Source: Lepas anatifera
Taxonomy: Eukaryota; Arthropoda; Thecostraca; Lepadidae
DNA: 64,000 bases
Reading direction: 5' to 3'
NCBI GenBank assembly: GCA_034440635.1
Contig: JAOTON010002219.1
Coordinates: forward strand, 271,023 to 335,022
Part shown: piece by piece, positions 26,901-36,332 of the stretch
How the letters are laid out: each line of letters opens with the position of its first letter
How positions within the stretch are numbered: the stretch's first letter is position 1
Program-made: the position numbers and the translations under genes
Notes under the pieces: model-generated
What the model saw: the letters and a program-made list of their open reading frames with translations, nothing else
Databases searched by the model: none
Told to the model about the DNA's origin: nothing

Positions 26901-28915
26901 TGCACTGGCTCTGCATTACAATCAAGAATTGAAAACCTTGGACCAGTTAAGCAATCCCGCCAAATGCCTGCTATCAACCCGCCGGGCGTGTTTTTTTTAG
27001 CTCGTCTCTGGCGTAAAAGCTCAGAAGCAGCTTCTTTTTACCTTATTAAGTTTTAAGGACTGGACCATGATTTGTTCAGCGTCGTGTAAACATTACGTAT
27101 GCGGAACGGTGGGAAAAAACATATTGGTTCCCAGCAGATACATCCTTTCATATTTTTTTCATTTGACGACCGCTCACCATAATTTTGTCAATGTTAATAT
27201 TATTTCATTTTTTTGGCAAATTTCACCTACAACTGGGAAACCTCAGTCCATTTTTTCAGTTGGGTGTACTAAAGCGCCGCCGTCAATTGTTCAAACTCGT
27301 CTGCCACAGAACTTTGGAACAGTCCCATTGTGACTGCTATTTAGCTGGGTCTCATGCCCGCCAGGCTCGACAGATACGTTCCATGTCATATGCCCCTGAC
27401 TTCGGTGCTTTCCGCGCCGTTTGTGTGTGCACAAGTGGCGACTGTGCTATGGATACAGAGCCGCCGTCGTTGACTCTGTGCTGTGGACACAGAGCCGCCG
27501 TCGTTGACTCTGTGCTGTGGACACAGAGCCGCCGTCGTTCGTGCGTCCGATGGAGGACCGGGAGGTGGTGGCCGGCGACACGGCCGTGCTGGACTGTATG
27601 GCGTCCGGCTCGCCGACGCCGCACCTCAGCTGGAGCAAGGACGGCGCGCCGCTGGAGGCCACCGAGCGCCACTTCTACACCGCCGGCCACCAGCTGCTCA
27701 TCATCGTCCAGACCACCGCCGCCGACGCCGGACACTACCAGTGCCGGCTCAGCAACGTGCTGGGCGAGAAACGCGACCACGCGCAGCTCACCGTGCTGCC
27801 AGGTAAGACAGGCGCCGGCTCACCGTGCTGCCAGGTAAGACAGGCGCCGGCTCACCGTGCTGCCAGGTAAGACAGGCGCCGGCTCACCGTGCTGCCAGGT
27901 AAGACAGGCGCCGGCTCACCGTGCTGCCAGGTAAGACAGGCGCCGGCTCACCGTGCTGCCAGGTAAGACAGGCGCCGGCTCACCGTACTGCCAGGTAAGA
28001 CAGGCGCCGGCTCACCGTGTGGCCAGGTAGCGGAAGATGCTGCTTTCTTGATGCGCTGTGCTTTAAGGAATTTTACTTCGAAGAAATTTAGGTGAACGTG
28101 ATGATGGGGTGATATCCTGAGCTCTCATGCTAAGTGGAAGATTGCAGTGTGCTTAAAACTTGATTAGGTAACTGCGTATATACATCTGTGTGGAAATGAT
28201 CTACTGCTGCCGTTTGAAACTGCGTACGTCGACTTTATTTCCATGAACGCGATCAATTTAGAAAATGTATGTTTCCGTTGTTGCTCCATTTACATGCGGA
28301 CGCCCCTGACGATCGGCTCCGGTTTCAGTGTCCTCTCTGGGGCTGGACGACGACTCGACTTACGCCATCATCATCATCGCCGTCGTCTCTGGCGTGGTGG
28401 TCACCTCGCTGGTCTGGGTCATCATCATCTACCAGGCGCGCAAGCGGTCGCTGCGTCAGCTGCGGGCGCGGGCGGCGGCGGCGGCCGGTGGGGCGGCCGG
28501 CTCCGACCGGCAGCTGCCGGCGGCGCCTCAGGCGGTGGCCGTGTACGCCGCTCCGCTGCGGGACCGCCGCGCCAGCTCTGTCCAGCTCTACACCGCCGGC
28601 GACGACGGCAGCGAGCACAGCTCCGGCAAGGACAGCGGCCAGGGTGGCCACGACGAGCCGGCCGGGGCCGAGAGCTGCGCGCCGCTGGTGGTGGCCGTGG
28701 CCGCCGAGTCGGACGATGAGGGCGTGGGCGGCACGCCGCTGCTGGAGCGGCGGCCGCGCGTGCTGACCACGTTCCAGAGCGGCGGGCCCAGCCGCGCGCC
28801 GGCCCAGAGCCTGCAGACGGTGGTGCCGCCGCACCTGTACACCGACCGGCGGCTGGCGCAGCTGGCCGACGGCGCGCTGGTGACGGCGCGCGCGCGACAA
28901 CCCACCGAGGTGTGA
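11868..28915 (+). CDS. LRIG: LRIG-family LRR-Ig transmembrane receptor, 10 exons (5' end missing)
   Basis: Spliced gene: 11868-11939, 16153-16224, 17514-17585, 18930-19067, 22633-22770, 24007-24150, 24355-24642, 24946-25937, 27527-27802, 28329-28915. All junctions are canonical and the frame closes exactly over 925 codons. Visible residues 1-383 are about 16 leucine-rich repeats, 384-440 an LRRCT, about 443-545 Ig1, 546-638 Ig2, 639-731 Ig3, 743-765 the transmembrane helix and 766-925 the tail. LRIG-specific signatures are GLDSL followed by a KRNGI-type repeat, KGWLYG, AWQKDGG in Ig2, TERHF then QLLII in Ig3, and TSLVWV in the membrane helix. Family members are plasma-membrane proteins that modulate receptor tyrosine kinase and BMP signalling; that role here is inferred from family. 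The signal peptide and LRRNT exon is absent from the readable sequence and probably lies upstream. Family assignment is strong; the exact orthologue is not settled. Confidence 0.93.
13550..14660. mobile_element. Degenerate copy of the TTAA-bounded, AGGTCA-rich repeat family
   Basis: The left edge reads GTTAGCACGCGCATTGACGG, matching the terminus of the 62035-62525 element with TTAA mutated to TTAG. The right part (14500-14660) matches 43530-43720, including CCTGCACTGGT and AAGTACGGCGGCGC. The exact right end is unclear. Confidence 0.5.
14164..14296. repeat. Long hairpin (57- and 64-bp arms, 12-bp loop)
   Basis: 14164-14220 and 14233-14296 are inverted copies. The outer 30 bases are almost perfectly paired (GTAGTTAAAAATGTTTTC then GGATATTAGTCTGG), as is the AGTTTAAACT at the loop. 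It sits inside the repeat copy described for this intron. It could be a fold-back mobile element. Confidence 0.85.
15952..16092. repeat. 58-bp tandem repeat, about 2.4 units
   Basis: GGGCGATCAGTTGCGTTGAG recurs at about 15952, 16009 and 16067 with minor changes, each followed by a CCCAC/CTGACGA block. It ends 60 bp before LRIG exon B. Confidence 0.85.
16153..16224 (+). CDS. LRIG: LRIG exon B: one leucine-rich repeat
   Basis: A 72-nt phase-2 exon between a TTTCAG acceptor and a GTGAGT donor. It encodes one slightly degenerate LRR ([14 protein letters not shown] core). A degenerate 58-bp tandem repeat lies just upstream (15952-16092). Confidence 0.86.
16225..17513 (+). other. LRIG intron B-C
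   Basis: AT-rich intron of 1.3 kb. I see nothing else in it. Confidence 0.8.
17514..17585 (+). CDS. LRIG: LRIG exon C: one leucine-rich repeat
   Basis: A 72-nt phase-2 exon between CCACAG and GTAAGT. It encodes one LRR ([16 protein letters not shown]) with Cys where many repeats have Asn. The terminal TT completes a leucine codon with the next exon. Confidence 0.86.
17586..18929 (+). other. LRIG intron C-D with GTGTG-rich repeats
   Basis: A 1.3-kb intron. Degenerate tandem repeats occupy about 18350-18540 (GTGTGAGGTATTTGAG motif) and 18715-18890 (GTGTGAGGCATCTGAGTG motif, period about 70), the latter running almost to the exon D acceptor. Confidence 0.75.
18930..19067 (+). CDS. LRIG: LRIG exon D: two leucine-rich repeats
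   Basis: A 138-nt phase-2 exon between GGCAG and GTGAGT, encoding two 23-residue LRRs, the second with the consensus [13 protein letters not shown] 74-bp tandem repeat starts within a few bases of the donor (19068-19360), and a GTGTG-rich repeat precedes the acceptor. Confidence 0.9.
19068..19360. repeat. 74-bp minisatellite abutting the exon D donor
   Basis: About four units containing GGGTGGCTCTGTACCACTGG and CACCCTGGGTGTGTCCTCAG, with starts near 19101, 19175, 19250 and 19325. The repeat begins within a few bases of the splice donor. Confidence 0.88.
20313..20468 (+). mobile_element. 5'-truncated tRNA-derived SINE with 12-bp target duplication
   Basis: Contains a T-arm/B-box-like GGGTTCAAGGCC (20343-20354) and the conserved tail GACGCCATATGACCCTGGCA then GTTGGTGCGTCGATAAGCCC. 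It is flanked by a perfect direct repeat, TCATCCACAGTA, at 20301-20312 and 20469-20480. The A box is missing, consistent with 5' truncation during target-primed insertion. Same family as 40458-40625. Confidence 0.85.
21200..21765. repeat. 51-bp minisatellite, about 11 units
   Basis: Units read CGGTCAGCCACGTCAAAACT then TTGAGACTGTGACGCTACAT TAAACCCATTT. Because 51 is 17 codons, the - strand shows two long frames repeating ADRNGFN..SQSQSF. One unit (near 21430) has an indel that breaks the frame. Intronic and not a supported gene. Confidence 0.92.
22633..22770 (+). CDS. LRIG: LRIG exon E: two leucine-rich repeats
   Basis: A 138-nt phase-2 exon between TTTCCCAG and GTGAGT. It encodes two LRRs ([28 protein letters not shown]). 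A reading frame that runs upstream of the acceptor is only read-through of intron. Confidence 0.9.
22771..24006 (+). other. LRIG intron E-F
   Basis: A 1.2-kb intron with some AGGTCA/TGACCT motifs (23130-23340) of the dispersed repeat family. No other feature seen. Confidence 0.75.
24007..24150 (+). CDS. LRIG: LRIG exon F: two leucine-rich repeats
   Basis: A 144-nt phase-2 exon between CGACAG and GTGAGT. It encodes two 24-residue LRRs. [18 protein letters not shown] and [10 protein letters not shown] match the conserved LRIG repeats that precede the KGWLYG motif, which helps fix the family. Confidence 0.92.
24355..24642 (+). CDS. LRIG: LRIG exon G: four leucine-rich repeats
   Basis: A 288-nt phase-2 exon between GTCGACAG and GTGAGT, coding for exactly four 24-residue LRRs. 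It contains [15 protein letters not shown], a hallmark of LRIG proteins, and a potential N-glycosylation site (NVT). The preceding intron is only 204 bp. Confidence 0.93.
24643..24945 (+). other. LRIG intron G-H
   Basis: A 303-bp intron with canonical ends; nothing further. Confidence 0.85.
24946..25937 (+). CDS. LRIG: LRIG exon H: three LRRs, LRRCT, Ig1 and Ig2
   Basis: A 992-nt exon that enters in phase 2 and leaves in phase 1 (donor GGTCAGT). The first repeat is 27 residues, then two of 24. The LRRCT has the CDC pair, RWL, and two further Cys (ARCHHP, LTCHD). Ig1 has LSCEA, FAWRK and YQCVV; Ig2 has LECKA, AWQKDGG and YTCTA, so both disulphide pairs and core Trp are present. NLT, NDT and NAT are potential glycosylation sites. 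Fusing LRRCT and two Ig domains in one exon suggests intron loss relative to more fragmented relatives; that comparison is inference. Confidence 0.95.
25938..27526 (+). other. LRIG intron H-I
   Basis: A 1.6-kb AT-rich intron. Its last 75 bases contain the first two of three 34-bp copies of the exon I acceptor region. Confidence 0.8.
27455..27540. repeat. 34-bp tandem triplication of the exon I splice acceptor
   Basis: ACAGAGCCGCCGTCGTT recurs at 27455, 27489 and 27523, separated by GACTCTGTGCTGTGGAC. Each copy contains the AG acceptor and the first exon bases. Only the third continues into the Ig3 coding sequence. Confidence 0.95.
27527..27802 (+). CDS. LRIG: LRIG exon I: third Ig domain
   Basis: A 276-nt exon, phase 1 at both ends, encoding one Ig domain with LDCMA, LSWSK and YQCRL as Cys-Trp-Cys core and the LRIG motif [13 protein letters not shown]. 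The acceptor is the last of three 34-bp tandem copies and the donor the first of about eight 32-bp tandem copies. Only this acceptor-donor pair keeps the frame: the other acceptors add 34 or 68 nt, the next donor adds 32, and reading on meets a stop at 27868-27870. Confidence 0.93.
27787..28028. repeat. 32-bp minisatellite carrying the exon I splice donor
   Basis: The unit GTAAGACAGGCGCCGGCTCA then CCGTGCTGCCAG repeats with GT at 27803, 27835, 27867, 27899, 27931, 27963 and 27995, with a degenerate eighth (GTAGC) at 28027. Each unit ends with the last coding bases of exon I, so it offers seven identical GTAAGA donors. Confidence 0.96.
28329..28915 (+). CDS. LRIG: LRIG exon J: transmembrane helix and cytoplasmic tail
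   Basis: Terminal coding exon, entered in phase 1 after GTTTCAG. A short acidic linker (LGLDDDSTY) leads to a 23-residue helix (28364-28432) containing [10 protein letters not shown], an LRIG family signature, followed by basic ARKRS as a stop-transfer. The 160-residue tail is low-complexity, with Ala/Gly runs, an [12 protein letters not shown] stretch and the C-terminus RQPTEV, which fits a class I PDZ ligand. Stop TGA at 28913-28915. Confidence 0.94.
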
Positions 28916-29540
28916 GCCGCGCCGCCGCCGCCGCCGGAGGGGAGGACTGTCGCCGGGGCTCGCCCGCATCCCCGCCGCCTGTGCCATAGGCTGTCGATGT
29001 TTGTTGTGATGTTGTCTACTGTGACTGTATTGTTCATCCCACTTCGCTCCCCTCTCGTGTTCTGTTTGTGGCAGCTGGTGTATGTGTATGTCCGTGCGCT
29101 CTCACCGTGAGCGCTCGCTCCCGCTGCCCCTCCCACTCGATGTATTTATTACCGACGTATCAGATGACATATCTTTCTCATTTTATGTTGGCTCGGCTTT
29201 CTGTGTTGCCGGCGTGGTACGCCACCTACCGTCATGTTGTAAACCCGAGCTGAGCGGGGTGCATCGCCCGCCCACACCGCTAGATAGGCGTCGCTACTGT
29301 CGCTGTATAGGTGGCGCTAGCGGGAGAGAACGGACGCTGCCTATTGAGGCGGCTGTAGACTGGGCTGTCCCGGTCCGATGCATGTGATATATTATTTATG
29401 TACAAATAGTTATTATCATGTTTGATCCAACCCAGACGTAACATCATATTATAAGTATTGGATGCGTGTTGTGCGTGAATGTGAGAGTGGTGAAATATTG
29501 CCGATTGCATGTTATGCAGTAATATATCAGTATATGAATT
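28916..29540 (+). other. Probable 3' UTR of the LRIG gene
   Basis: Sequence after the LRIG stop starts GC-rich with a GCC run and becomes AT-rich by about 29.4 kb. I saw no canonical AATAAA, so the 3' end cannot be placed. The end given is only where the composition has become typical of the flank. Confidence 0.4.
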
Positions 29541-31244
29541 TAAAGTCCGAGTACTTGGTGATCCTGTGTGTGCGTGTGCGTGAAAATGTCAATACTGCTA
29601 AGGTATACACGTGATAGATGTGCGACTGAACTATGTCATTGAAGATAAGTGGAATATAGAATGTCGTGAAATGCAACCATGTTTTGGAAGGGACGTGAAT
29701 GAGTTGTGAAATGTTAACGGTCAGATGGATTGGGAAAACAGCCACGGTGAAATATTTTGATATCTAGCCGATCTGAAAAATTAATGGCACAACCTCATTG
29801 GAAGATTGGCCTGTGGAGCGTGCGTGCTACAACCTTCGAAGTAAAAACGGCGATAGCTGAGAGGATGTATGTACGCTAATTCGACATTATTTCCAGACAT
29901 ACGCCCAGGCTCGGTAGTACACAGAACGATCGGTGCTTAGCGTCCCGCAGAGTTCCTGTTGAAGGTGTGGGGCGATGCCCCGGAGGACCTGGTCCTTGTT
30001 GCATAACCTTCCGGGAGAGCTGAAGGTGAAGGACGATGCCCCGGAGGACCTGGCCCTCAGTTCATAACCTTCCGGGAGAGCTGAAGGCGACGGACGATGT
30101 ACCGAGGGACCCGGCCCTGGTGTCAATCAACAACACACTGAGCACGGCCAGAACAGTCCTACGTGATTGAAGGAAGAGGATTTCGGAGGAGACGCATCAA
30201 ATTCCAGCTACTGCCGCTACAACGCTTACCAACGGGTCAGCCACAAGGATGGGGCCGGTGTCCGGTAAACACAGGACCCAATCCCATCTGGGAAATTTGC
30301 CTTAACACGCGCAGCCCTAAAGTTCCCCCCACCTATTTTCCCAGGTTTCCGGAGGACCGTTCGCCGCCGGAAAATGCTACTCAGCCACAGTTGAGAGATT
30401 TCATGGGCGCGTCTATTGGTGAAGGAATTGCGAAAGTTGGTCGATAATGATTTTACTCATAGGCTTTCAAAGTCAGACATATATTTTGAGACCGTCACAA
30501 TCTCGCTGTCGCACCAGTTCGCCTGCACTGTACACGAGCGGTGACGTCATAGCGTCATATAATCAGGTTATGCGTCAAGGTCAACTCATATGAAGGTCAA
30601 GTTCAAAGGTCACAAGTCAAGGTCGTTGACCCAAGTATTCCGGTCAGATGGCATTATTCAGTATAGCATGTTATACTATGACCTCATAGTTAAGGCTACT
30701 CAAGGTCAAGGTCAAAGGCCTTCTTCAAAACAAACTCAATTCCCGCATAAAGGCTGCTATATTTCCAGTTAAATTGTACAATATCGTGAGTGTGTCGTAT
30801 TATTACATCATAGGTCATTAACCTTGAATGGCATTGACGTTAAACTTCAGAGAACATTGTGTGATGCATTCCCTCTATGTCATTAGTCCGCTGTTGGTGT
30901 ATTCCCGGTTTTTTTCGCATAATCGCGGCATTTTCCAATCCAATAGGTAGGTCTCCAGCACGGCCCAGATTTGACCTTTACGACCTCTTTTGACCTTAAA
31001 GAACTGACCTAAGTCAATGAAACTGCCTTTATGCAGGTCAGTATCGCCCCCGCGCACTCCCCAACGGAAGTTTTTCTAGCCCTCTTGCCGATATGTCAGG
31101 GGTTAAAGGGGCTATGGGGGCTATAGCCCCCCATAACCCCTCGTTCCTGGTTGCGCCACTGGGTTTCCGAGATCTCAGGGGAGGGGTACTTCAGGACCCC
31201 CCTCGCACTGCGCGTTGACGCCAGACCCCTCTTCAATGCGCGTG
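29541..31244. other. Intergenic, with TGACCT-rich repeat
   Basis: No gene recognised. A 62-bp tandem repeat (CGATGCCCCGGAGGACCTGG and CATAACCTTCCGGGAGAGCT; about 2.5 units) lies at 29970-30115. From 30540 on the sequence is rich in AGGTCA/TGACCT and ends with the family terminus CAATGCGCGTGTTAA (31234-31248). Confidence 0.6.
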
Positions 31245-31479
31245 TTAAATGGCAGAACCGTCAGTCATAAATGAAGAAGTCGAATCATTCAGTCATGGAT
31301 TGAAAATCGGAATGGGTATCCAATCCAATTCAATGCGCTTCGGACTGGATTGTATTCGGCAGACAATTCGGCTTGTCTGGGATCTGGTCATGGATTGGGA
31401 TTTTGCATATAATTTTCATCGGTTCAACAGTTATTATGTGGATTGGATTGGTGTCGGTAATCATGACGGTCTGTAGACA

Positions 31480-32380
31480 GATTGCCCCCGATTGGTCGAG
31501 GTTATCATGGTCTGTGGACAGATTGCCCCGGATTGGTCGAGGTTATCATGGTCTGTAGACAGATTGCCCTGAATTGGTCGAGGTTATCATGGTATGTAGA
31601 CAGATTGGCCGAATTGGTCGAGGTAATCATGGTCTGTAGACAGATTGCCCCGGATTGGTCGTGGTTATCATAGTCTGTAGACGGATTGTCCCGGATTGGT
31701 CGATTTAATCATGGTCTGCAGACAGATTGGCCCGCATTGGTCGAGATAATCTTGGTCTGCAGACAGATTAGCCCGGATTGGTGGAGATAATCATGGTCTG
31801 TATACAGATTTGTTTGGTCAATTTGGTAATCCCGGATTGGTCGAGATAATCATGGTCTATAGACAGATTGGCCGAATTGGGCGAGGAAGTCATGGTCTGT
31901 AGACAGATTGGCCCGAATTGATCGAGGTAATCATGGTCTGCAGACAGATTGGCCCGGAGTGGTCGAGGTAATCATGGTCTGTAGACAAAGTGGCCCAGAT
32001 TGGTCGAGGTAATCATTGTCTGTAGACAGATTGACGGGATTGGTCGAGGTAATCATGGTCTGTAGACAGATTGACCGGGACTGGTCGAGGTAATCATGAT
32101 CTGTAGACAGATTGGCCCGAAGTGGTCGAGGTAATCATGGTCTGTAGACAAAGTGGCCCAGATTGGTCGAGGTAATCATTGTCTGTAGACAGATTGACCG
32201 GGATTGGTCGAGGTAATCATGGTCTGTAGACAGATTGACCGGGATTGGTCGAGGTAATCATGGTCTGTAGACAGATTGACCGGGACTGGTCGAGGTAACC
32301 ATGATCTGTAGACAGATGGGTCCAGATTGGTCGAGGTAACCATGGCCTTTAGACAGATTGGTCCGGATTGGTCGAGGAAT
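31480..32380. repeat. 41-bp minisatellite, about 22 units
   Basis: Units approximate GGTCGAGGTAATCATGGTCT then GTAGACAGATTGACCGGGATT. Unit variants differ in GACC/GCCC and a few indels, so the array is fairly old. Confidence 0.93.
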
Positions 32381-33074
32381 ACTTCGGAAATTGAATGGAT
32401 TGAATTCTATACGAGTTCTTTTGCCGCTGCATTCCACACTCAATGGCCGGACTTTGAATGCAAAGTCCCGACTGAGCGCATAAGCATTTGTTCTAACTTC
32501 CAATGTGCATCATGGTGTGTTTTAAAGGAGTTTGTGCACAATAGACTGAAGGTCCTCTGGACGGAATTTAGGGGCGTTAAGTCGACGCTGGTTGACGTCA
32601 TCGAGAAGTTTCGATTTCTTCTGACATTTTCATTTGGGATCAAAGTGTGAGAAGTGCATTGAGAGCTCGAAGGGGTACATGTCAAAAGCCGAAAGAGTAC
32701 TTTTGTTTTCTTAATATGACACGATTTTTCTGAACATTCGCACTAGAGAAGGGTGTGGCGTCGATACACGCCAAAGGGCGGGCCTTTTTAAAGATCATCC
32801 ACTACGGAGCTAATTCTCCAAAAGGGCCTTATTAGCGCACTTTGCTTGGCCCCAAAGGGGACAGCTAAACTAACAAAAACATCTAGAAAAGGGATGCGAA
32901 ATCCGAGTTATTATGATGACAAATATTGAAGGAAAAAATTACCCAAGTTTCCGCTATCATCACTGAGCTGATGAAAACTTTTGATGTATTTAGCAGGAAC
33001 GCGATTCTTTTATTCTTATCTGATATATTTGAAACGAATCAGCCACTTATAACGGTGTTTTGTCTTCGCAGCTT
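32381..33074. other. No gene recognised
   Basis: AT-rich intergenic sequence without a recognisable feature. Confidence 0.5.
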
Positions 33075-34104
33075 TTAACCCGCGGCCCACCGGGGGTCCG
33101 GCGCCACCTTCGCCCCACCGGGGGCCATCGATGGCCCCCTCTAACTCCGAAAATATGGGCGTTAGCGCAAATCTGCAAAGTGCAATAGAAAGCTCGCGTG
33201 AATTCAGTAAGAAATTACTTCGCATGTTTTAGTGCTCAGGTCAATGGTTTGACCTCCAGAGGTCAAATTAGGTCAAGATCGGCTATTTTCACTCAAATAT
33301 GCAATGCTTAAGCAAACTGGGCATAACTCTTATGTCATTAGAGCTATTGAGGCCTGGTAAAGTACATTTGATAGCAAATTGCCAGTACTTTTCCGTTATG
33401 TGGAACATAAAGACCTCCTGCCAGTAGTATGACCTCCAGAGGTCACCTCGTGACCTAATATGACCTAAGGTCACGAAAGGTCAAAAAGTGACCTTGCTGT
33501 ATATCAAATGAAAGCCAGTGACAAGACAAACACGATGGTGTTTGTTTCACCGCTCTAGCTTAATTAGGTCAAAAGTTATTGTTAAAATACTGTTTTTGAC
33601 CCCTGGTGACCTTGGATGACCTTGGAAAAGTCAAAGGGCAAATATGACCCCTGGGATCCGTGAAAGGGTGTCCAAAAACGTTGTTCTGAGCAGTCTGAGT
33701 ATTTGCAATCATTTTTGTGGCTTTTATATCATGAAACAACTTTTCCCCATGCTTTTCCAATGGGAGAGGTCGCCTCGTGACCTGACCTCAGGGCACGAAA
33801 TCGAAAAATCCCGGATATACACCTTGTAGACCCTGGAGGGGTTATGAAGTGTAGGAAGTTTCAAATTGATTGACTTTGAAATGTAGCTCTTACAGAGCTC
33901 TAAAGGTGAAGTGAGGTGACCTTGGTTGACCTCGTCTGGTGACCTGACCTTGGGTGACCCGGGGTAAAAAATTTCAGGGATGATGGAAAAATGATGCAGT
34001 GAGAGGTAGAGCTCTCAAACGCGGTGCTGCGCCCCGTCGTTTTTCTGCTATCCCGGAAAAACCTTAGGGCGGCCATCGATGGCCCCCGGTGGGGCGAGGG
34101 TTAG
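33075..34104. mobile_element. TTAA-bounded inverted-repeat element, 1.03 kb
   Basis: The left end TTAACCCGCGGCCCACCGG and the right end CCCCCGGTGGGGCGAGGGTTAG are inverted copies (the right TTAA has become TTAG). Both sides also carry GGCCATCGATGGCCCCC. The interior is dense in AGGTCA/TGACCT and has no open transposase frame. TTAA flanks recall piggyBac-type non-autonomous elements; this is inferred from the ends alone. Confidence 0.6.
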
Positions 34105-34210
34105 GTTACGCTTGACGGTGTCAAATTAAACACTTAACTCTCATCGTGTTTTATAAAATACTGGCTCATCAATGCACGGCGATGCGCAATATTTAGGAGA
34201 TTAACGTCTG

Positions 34211-34212
<2 letters not shown>

Positions 34213-34275
<63 letters not shown>
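34213..34275. repeat. (TA)n microsatellite
   Basis: A nearly pure TA run of about 63 bp. Confidence 0.95.
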
Positions 34276-34278
<3 letters not shown>

Positions 34279-34381
34279 TGTTTTGTGTTTGATTGGATTG
34301 TTGTTGTTGTTGGATTGTTACGTGTTTTGATTGGAGGCATGTTATATCACACAGGCTCTGTGGCCTAATTGTGGATTATCT

Positions 34382-34630
34382 CTGCTGTTCAGTAAACCAT
34401 GTAGAATGAACAGTGGCTTGGGAGCGACGCCACCAAATAGCCAGTTTTAATCACTACCGACAATGTTACATACAAGCGTTTGCTCGGGTCACCTTTGAGG
34501 TTGTTCGAGGTCAAAGTATTCCTTACAGGAACTAAGTGGAAACCTAAATTTTGTGACATAATAGCTGACAGAGGAGAGCCGTAGAAAAAATGTTCAGCAC
34601 TATTGGAATGCTCTTGTCGAGCCCGATCGG

Positions 34631-34704
<74 letters not shown>

Positions 34705-35743
34705 TTGTCTAGTCTAATGTCAAATAAACCTGGTTTGACCTGGAGCCGGGCTTAGGTCTGTATGGTAAAAAGAATATTAATCAAACTGCATTGGCAAGTC
34801 AGACACGACAACGTAAAAATAAAGCCTCCATCGCAATTCTCGACAATTCTCAATTCTCGCATGTTATCAAAATTTACCAATTGCCCCATGCATTTCTAAT
34901 GGAAAGATCGTGACCCTGACCTTGTCCCAGGCTATCGATATAGAAATCCTGCTACGCAAACTTATATTGCTAGGTGACCTTACTATGTGATGCGAATCTA
35001 AGCACGATAGGTTAAAATTGATCTTACTGATGCACCTCCAAAGTTTTTTTCGAGGTTAGGTCTCTTGACCTGGATTGGCGGTCTGACCTGGTATGACCCA
35101 GACCTAAAATTTTGCCAGAAGCTGTAAAACTTTCTAGTTAGAGGTAGATGAAGTACGGTGGCGCTACGCGAAGGTGTTTTTTACTACCTGTGGAAACCTG
35201 AGGAGGCCGGTTGCCCGCCCCCTCGTGTGGGAGCGTGTTAATTTTCATAAATTCTGACACTTGCACGATGAAAATTTCGTAAAGACAATGCAATATGATT
35301 GCAAGCAACCGATTACCAAAGCAATCGCTTTGTTTGCGGTGTTAAACATTAGGCTGTACTACCGCAGTGGTCAAAAACCGTCAGCCTACCTACCTTAGGT
35401 GCTAAAAATTTGGAATTTATAGCACGAACGCATTTTTATTTTTCATCTAAATATATTTTATGAAGCAAAATTTCTTAGATGTCTAAAAGGGCAATTTCAA
35501 CTGCGAGAAGGTCAAGCTAGGTAAAAAAGGTCAAACGAATTACAAGTCCAAATTTTTTAAATTTCGAAATTTTATTTTTTTCAAAATAATGTATAATTCA
35601 AGACGAGTTCAATGATATACAAAACTTGTTAACCAGACAATGCGTTTTGGCGTTATGAAGCATCAAAGATGAGTCAACAAGGTGACCTCCCGAAAATGCC
35701 TCGGGCTATATCTCGGTTACCGTTGGTCAGAGGGGGCTAAGAT
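34382..35743. repeat. Left arm of a 1.3-kb facing repeat pair
   Basis: The reverse complement matches 47605-48913 over its whole length, with roughly 90% identity by eye in the parts compared (for example GGCCGGTTGCCCGCCCCCTC and GATTGCAAGCAACCGATTAC). It includes a TTAA terminus of the dispersed family at 35238-35241. The arm contains a (TA)n expansion (34632-34698) where the other arm has only a short TATA stretch. Confidence 0.88.
34632..34698. repeat. (TA)n microsatellite inside the left arm
   Basis: About 67 bp of TA between GATCGGATTA and TTATAATCTTGTC. The partner arm has just a short AT stretch between the same flanks, so this is an expansion after duplication. Confidence 0.92.
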
Positions 35744-36332
35744 CAGGCCATTTTTTAACATGTTAACTGGGGGCCATTTGCCCCCCCAGTCGGCCGAAAT
35801 GCCCCTCCAGTGCCCGGAAATTGGCCCCCCAGTGAAATAGTCAGGATATGACTTGAAATTCAACAAATGTATACTCACCTAACGAAAATAAGACAGAACA
35901 CCATACGATAATAATAATTTAGTGTTATTGCGGGTGCTTAATTAGCAATCCACAAAAATTTTGTTGAAAAATTCCATCCGTGGCTGTCTCCTCCATCGCG
36001 CGATGACGAAACAAAGCGCGTAGTTACGCGAAATCCCGGTAAAGCCGCCTCAGCATCAACTAACACAATGCTGGAGATAAACGCTGGCTTACAACCAATC
36101 ACACATCATGTTCTATCCGACCGGAAGCCCACACCCCAGCCAGTATCGTGAGATTGTATGATGTATATCATTTCACACGCGGTCACTTGTGAGCGCTTAG
36201 AGCTCGTTCGTGGATTAGACGGGACACGGTGTAGTCAAAACGAGTAAGACGAGTTGCTGGTGTGGCGGTGTGAAGTGTTTAGCCTTTTTATTTATTATTG
36301 TGGTTGTGACATACATAAACGTCACTACCGTT

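Noticed and set aside
28325..28987. 220-codon - strand frame
   Set aside because: Antisense shadow of the LRIG tail exon.
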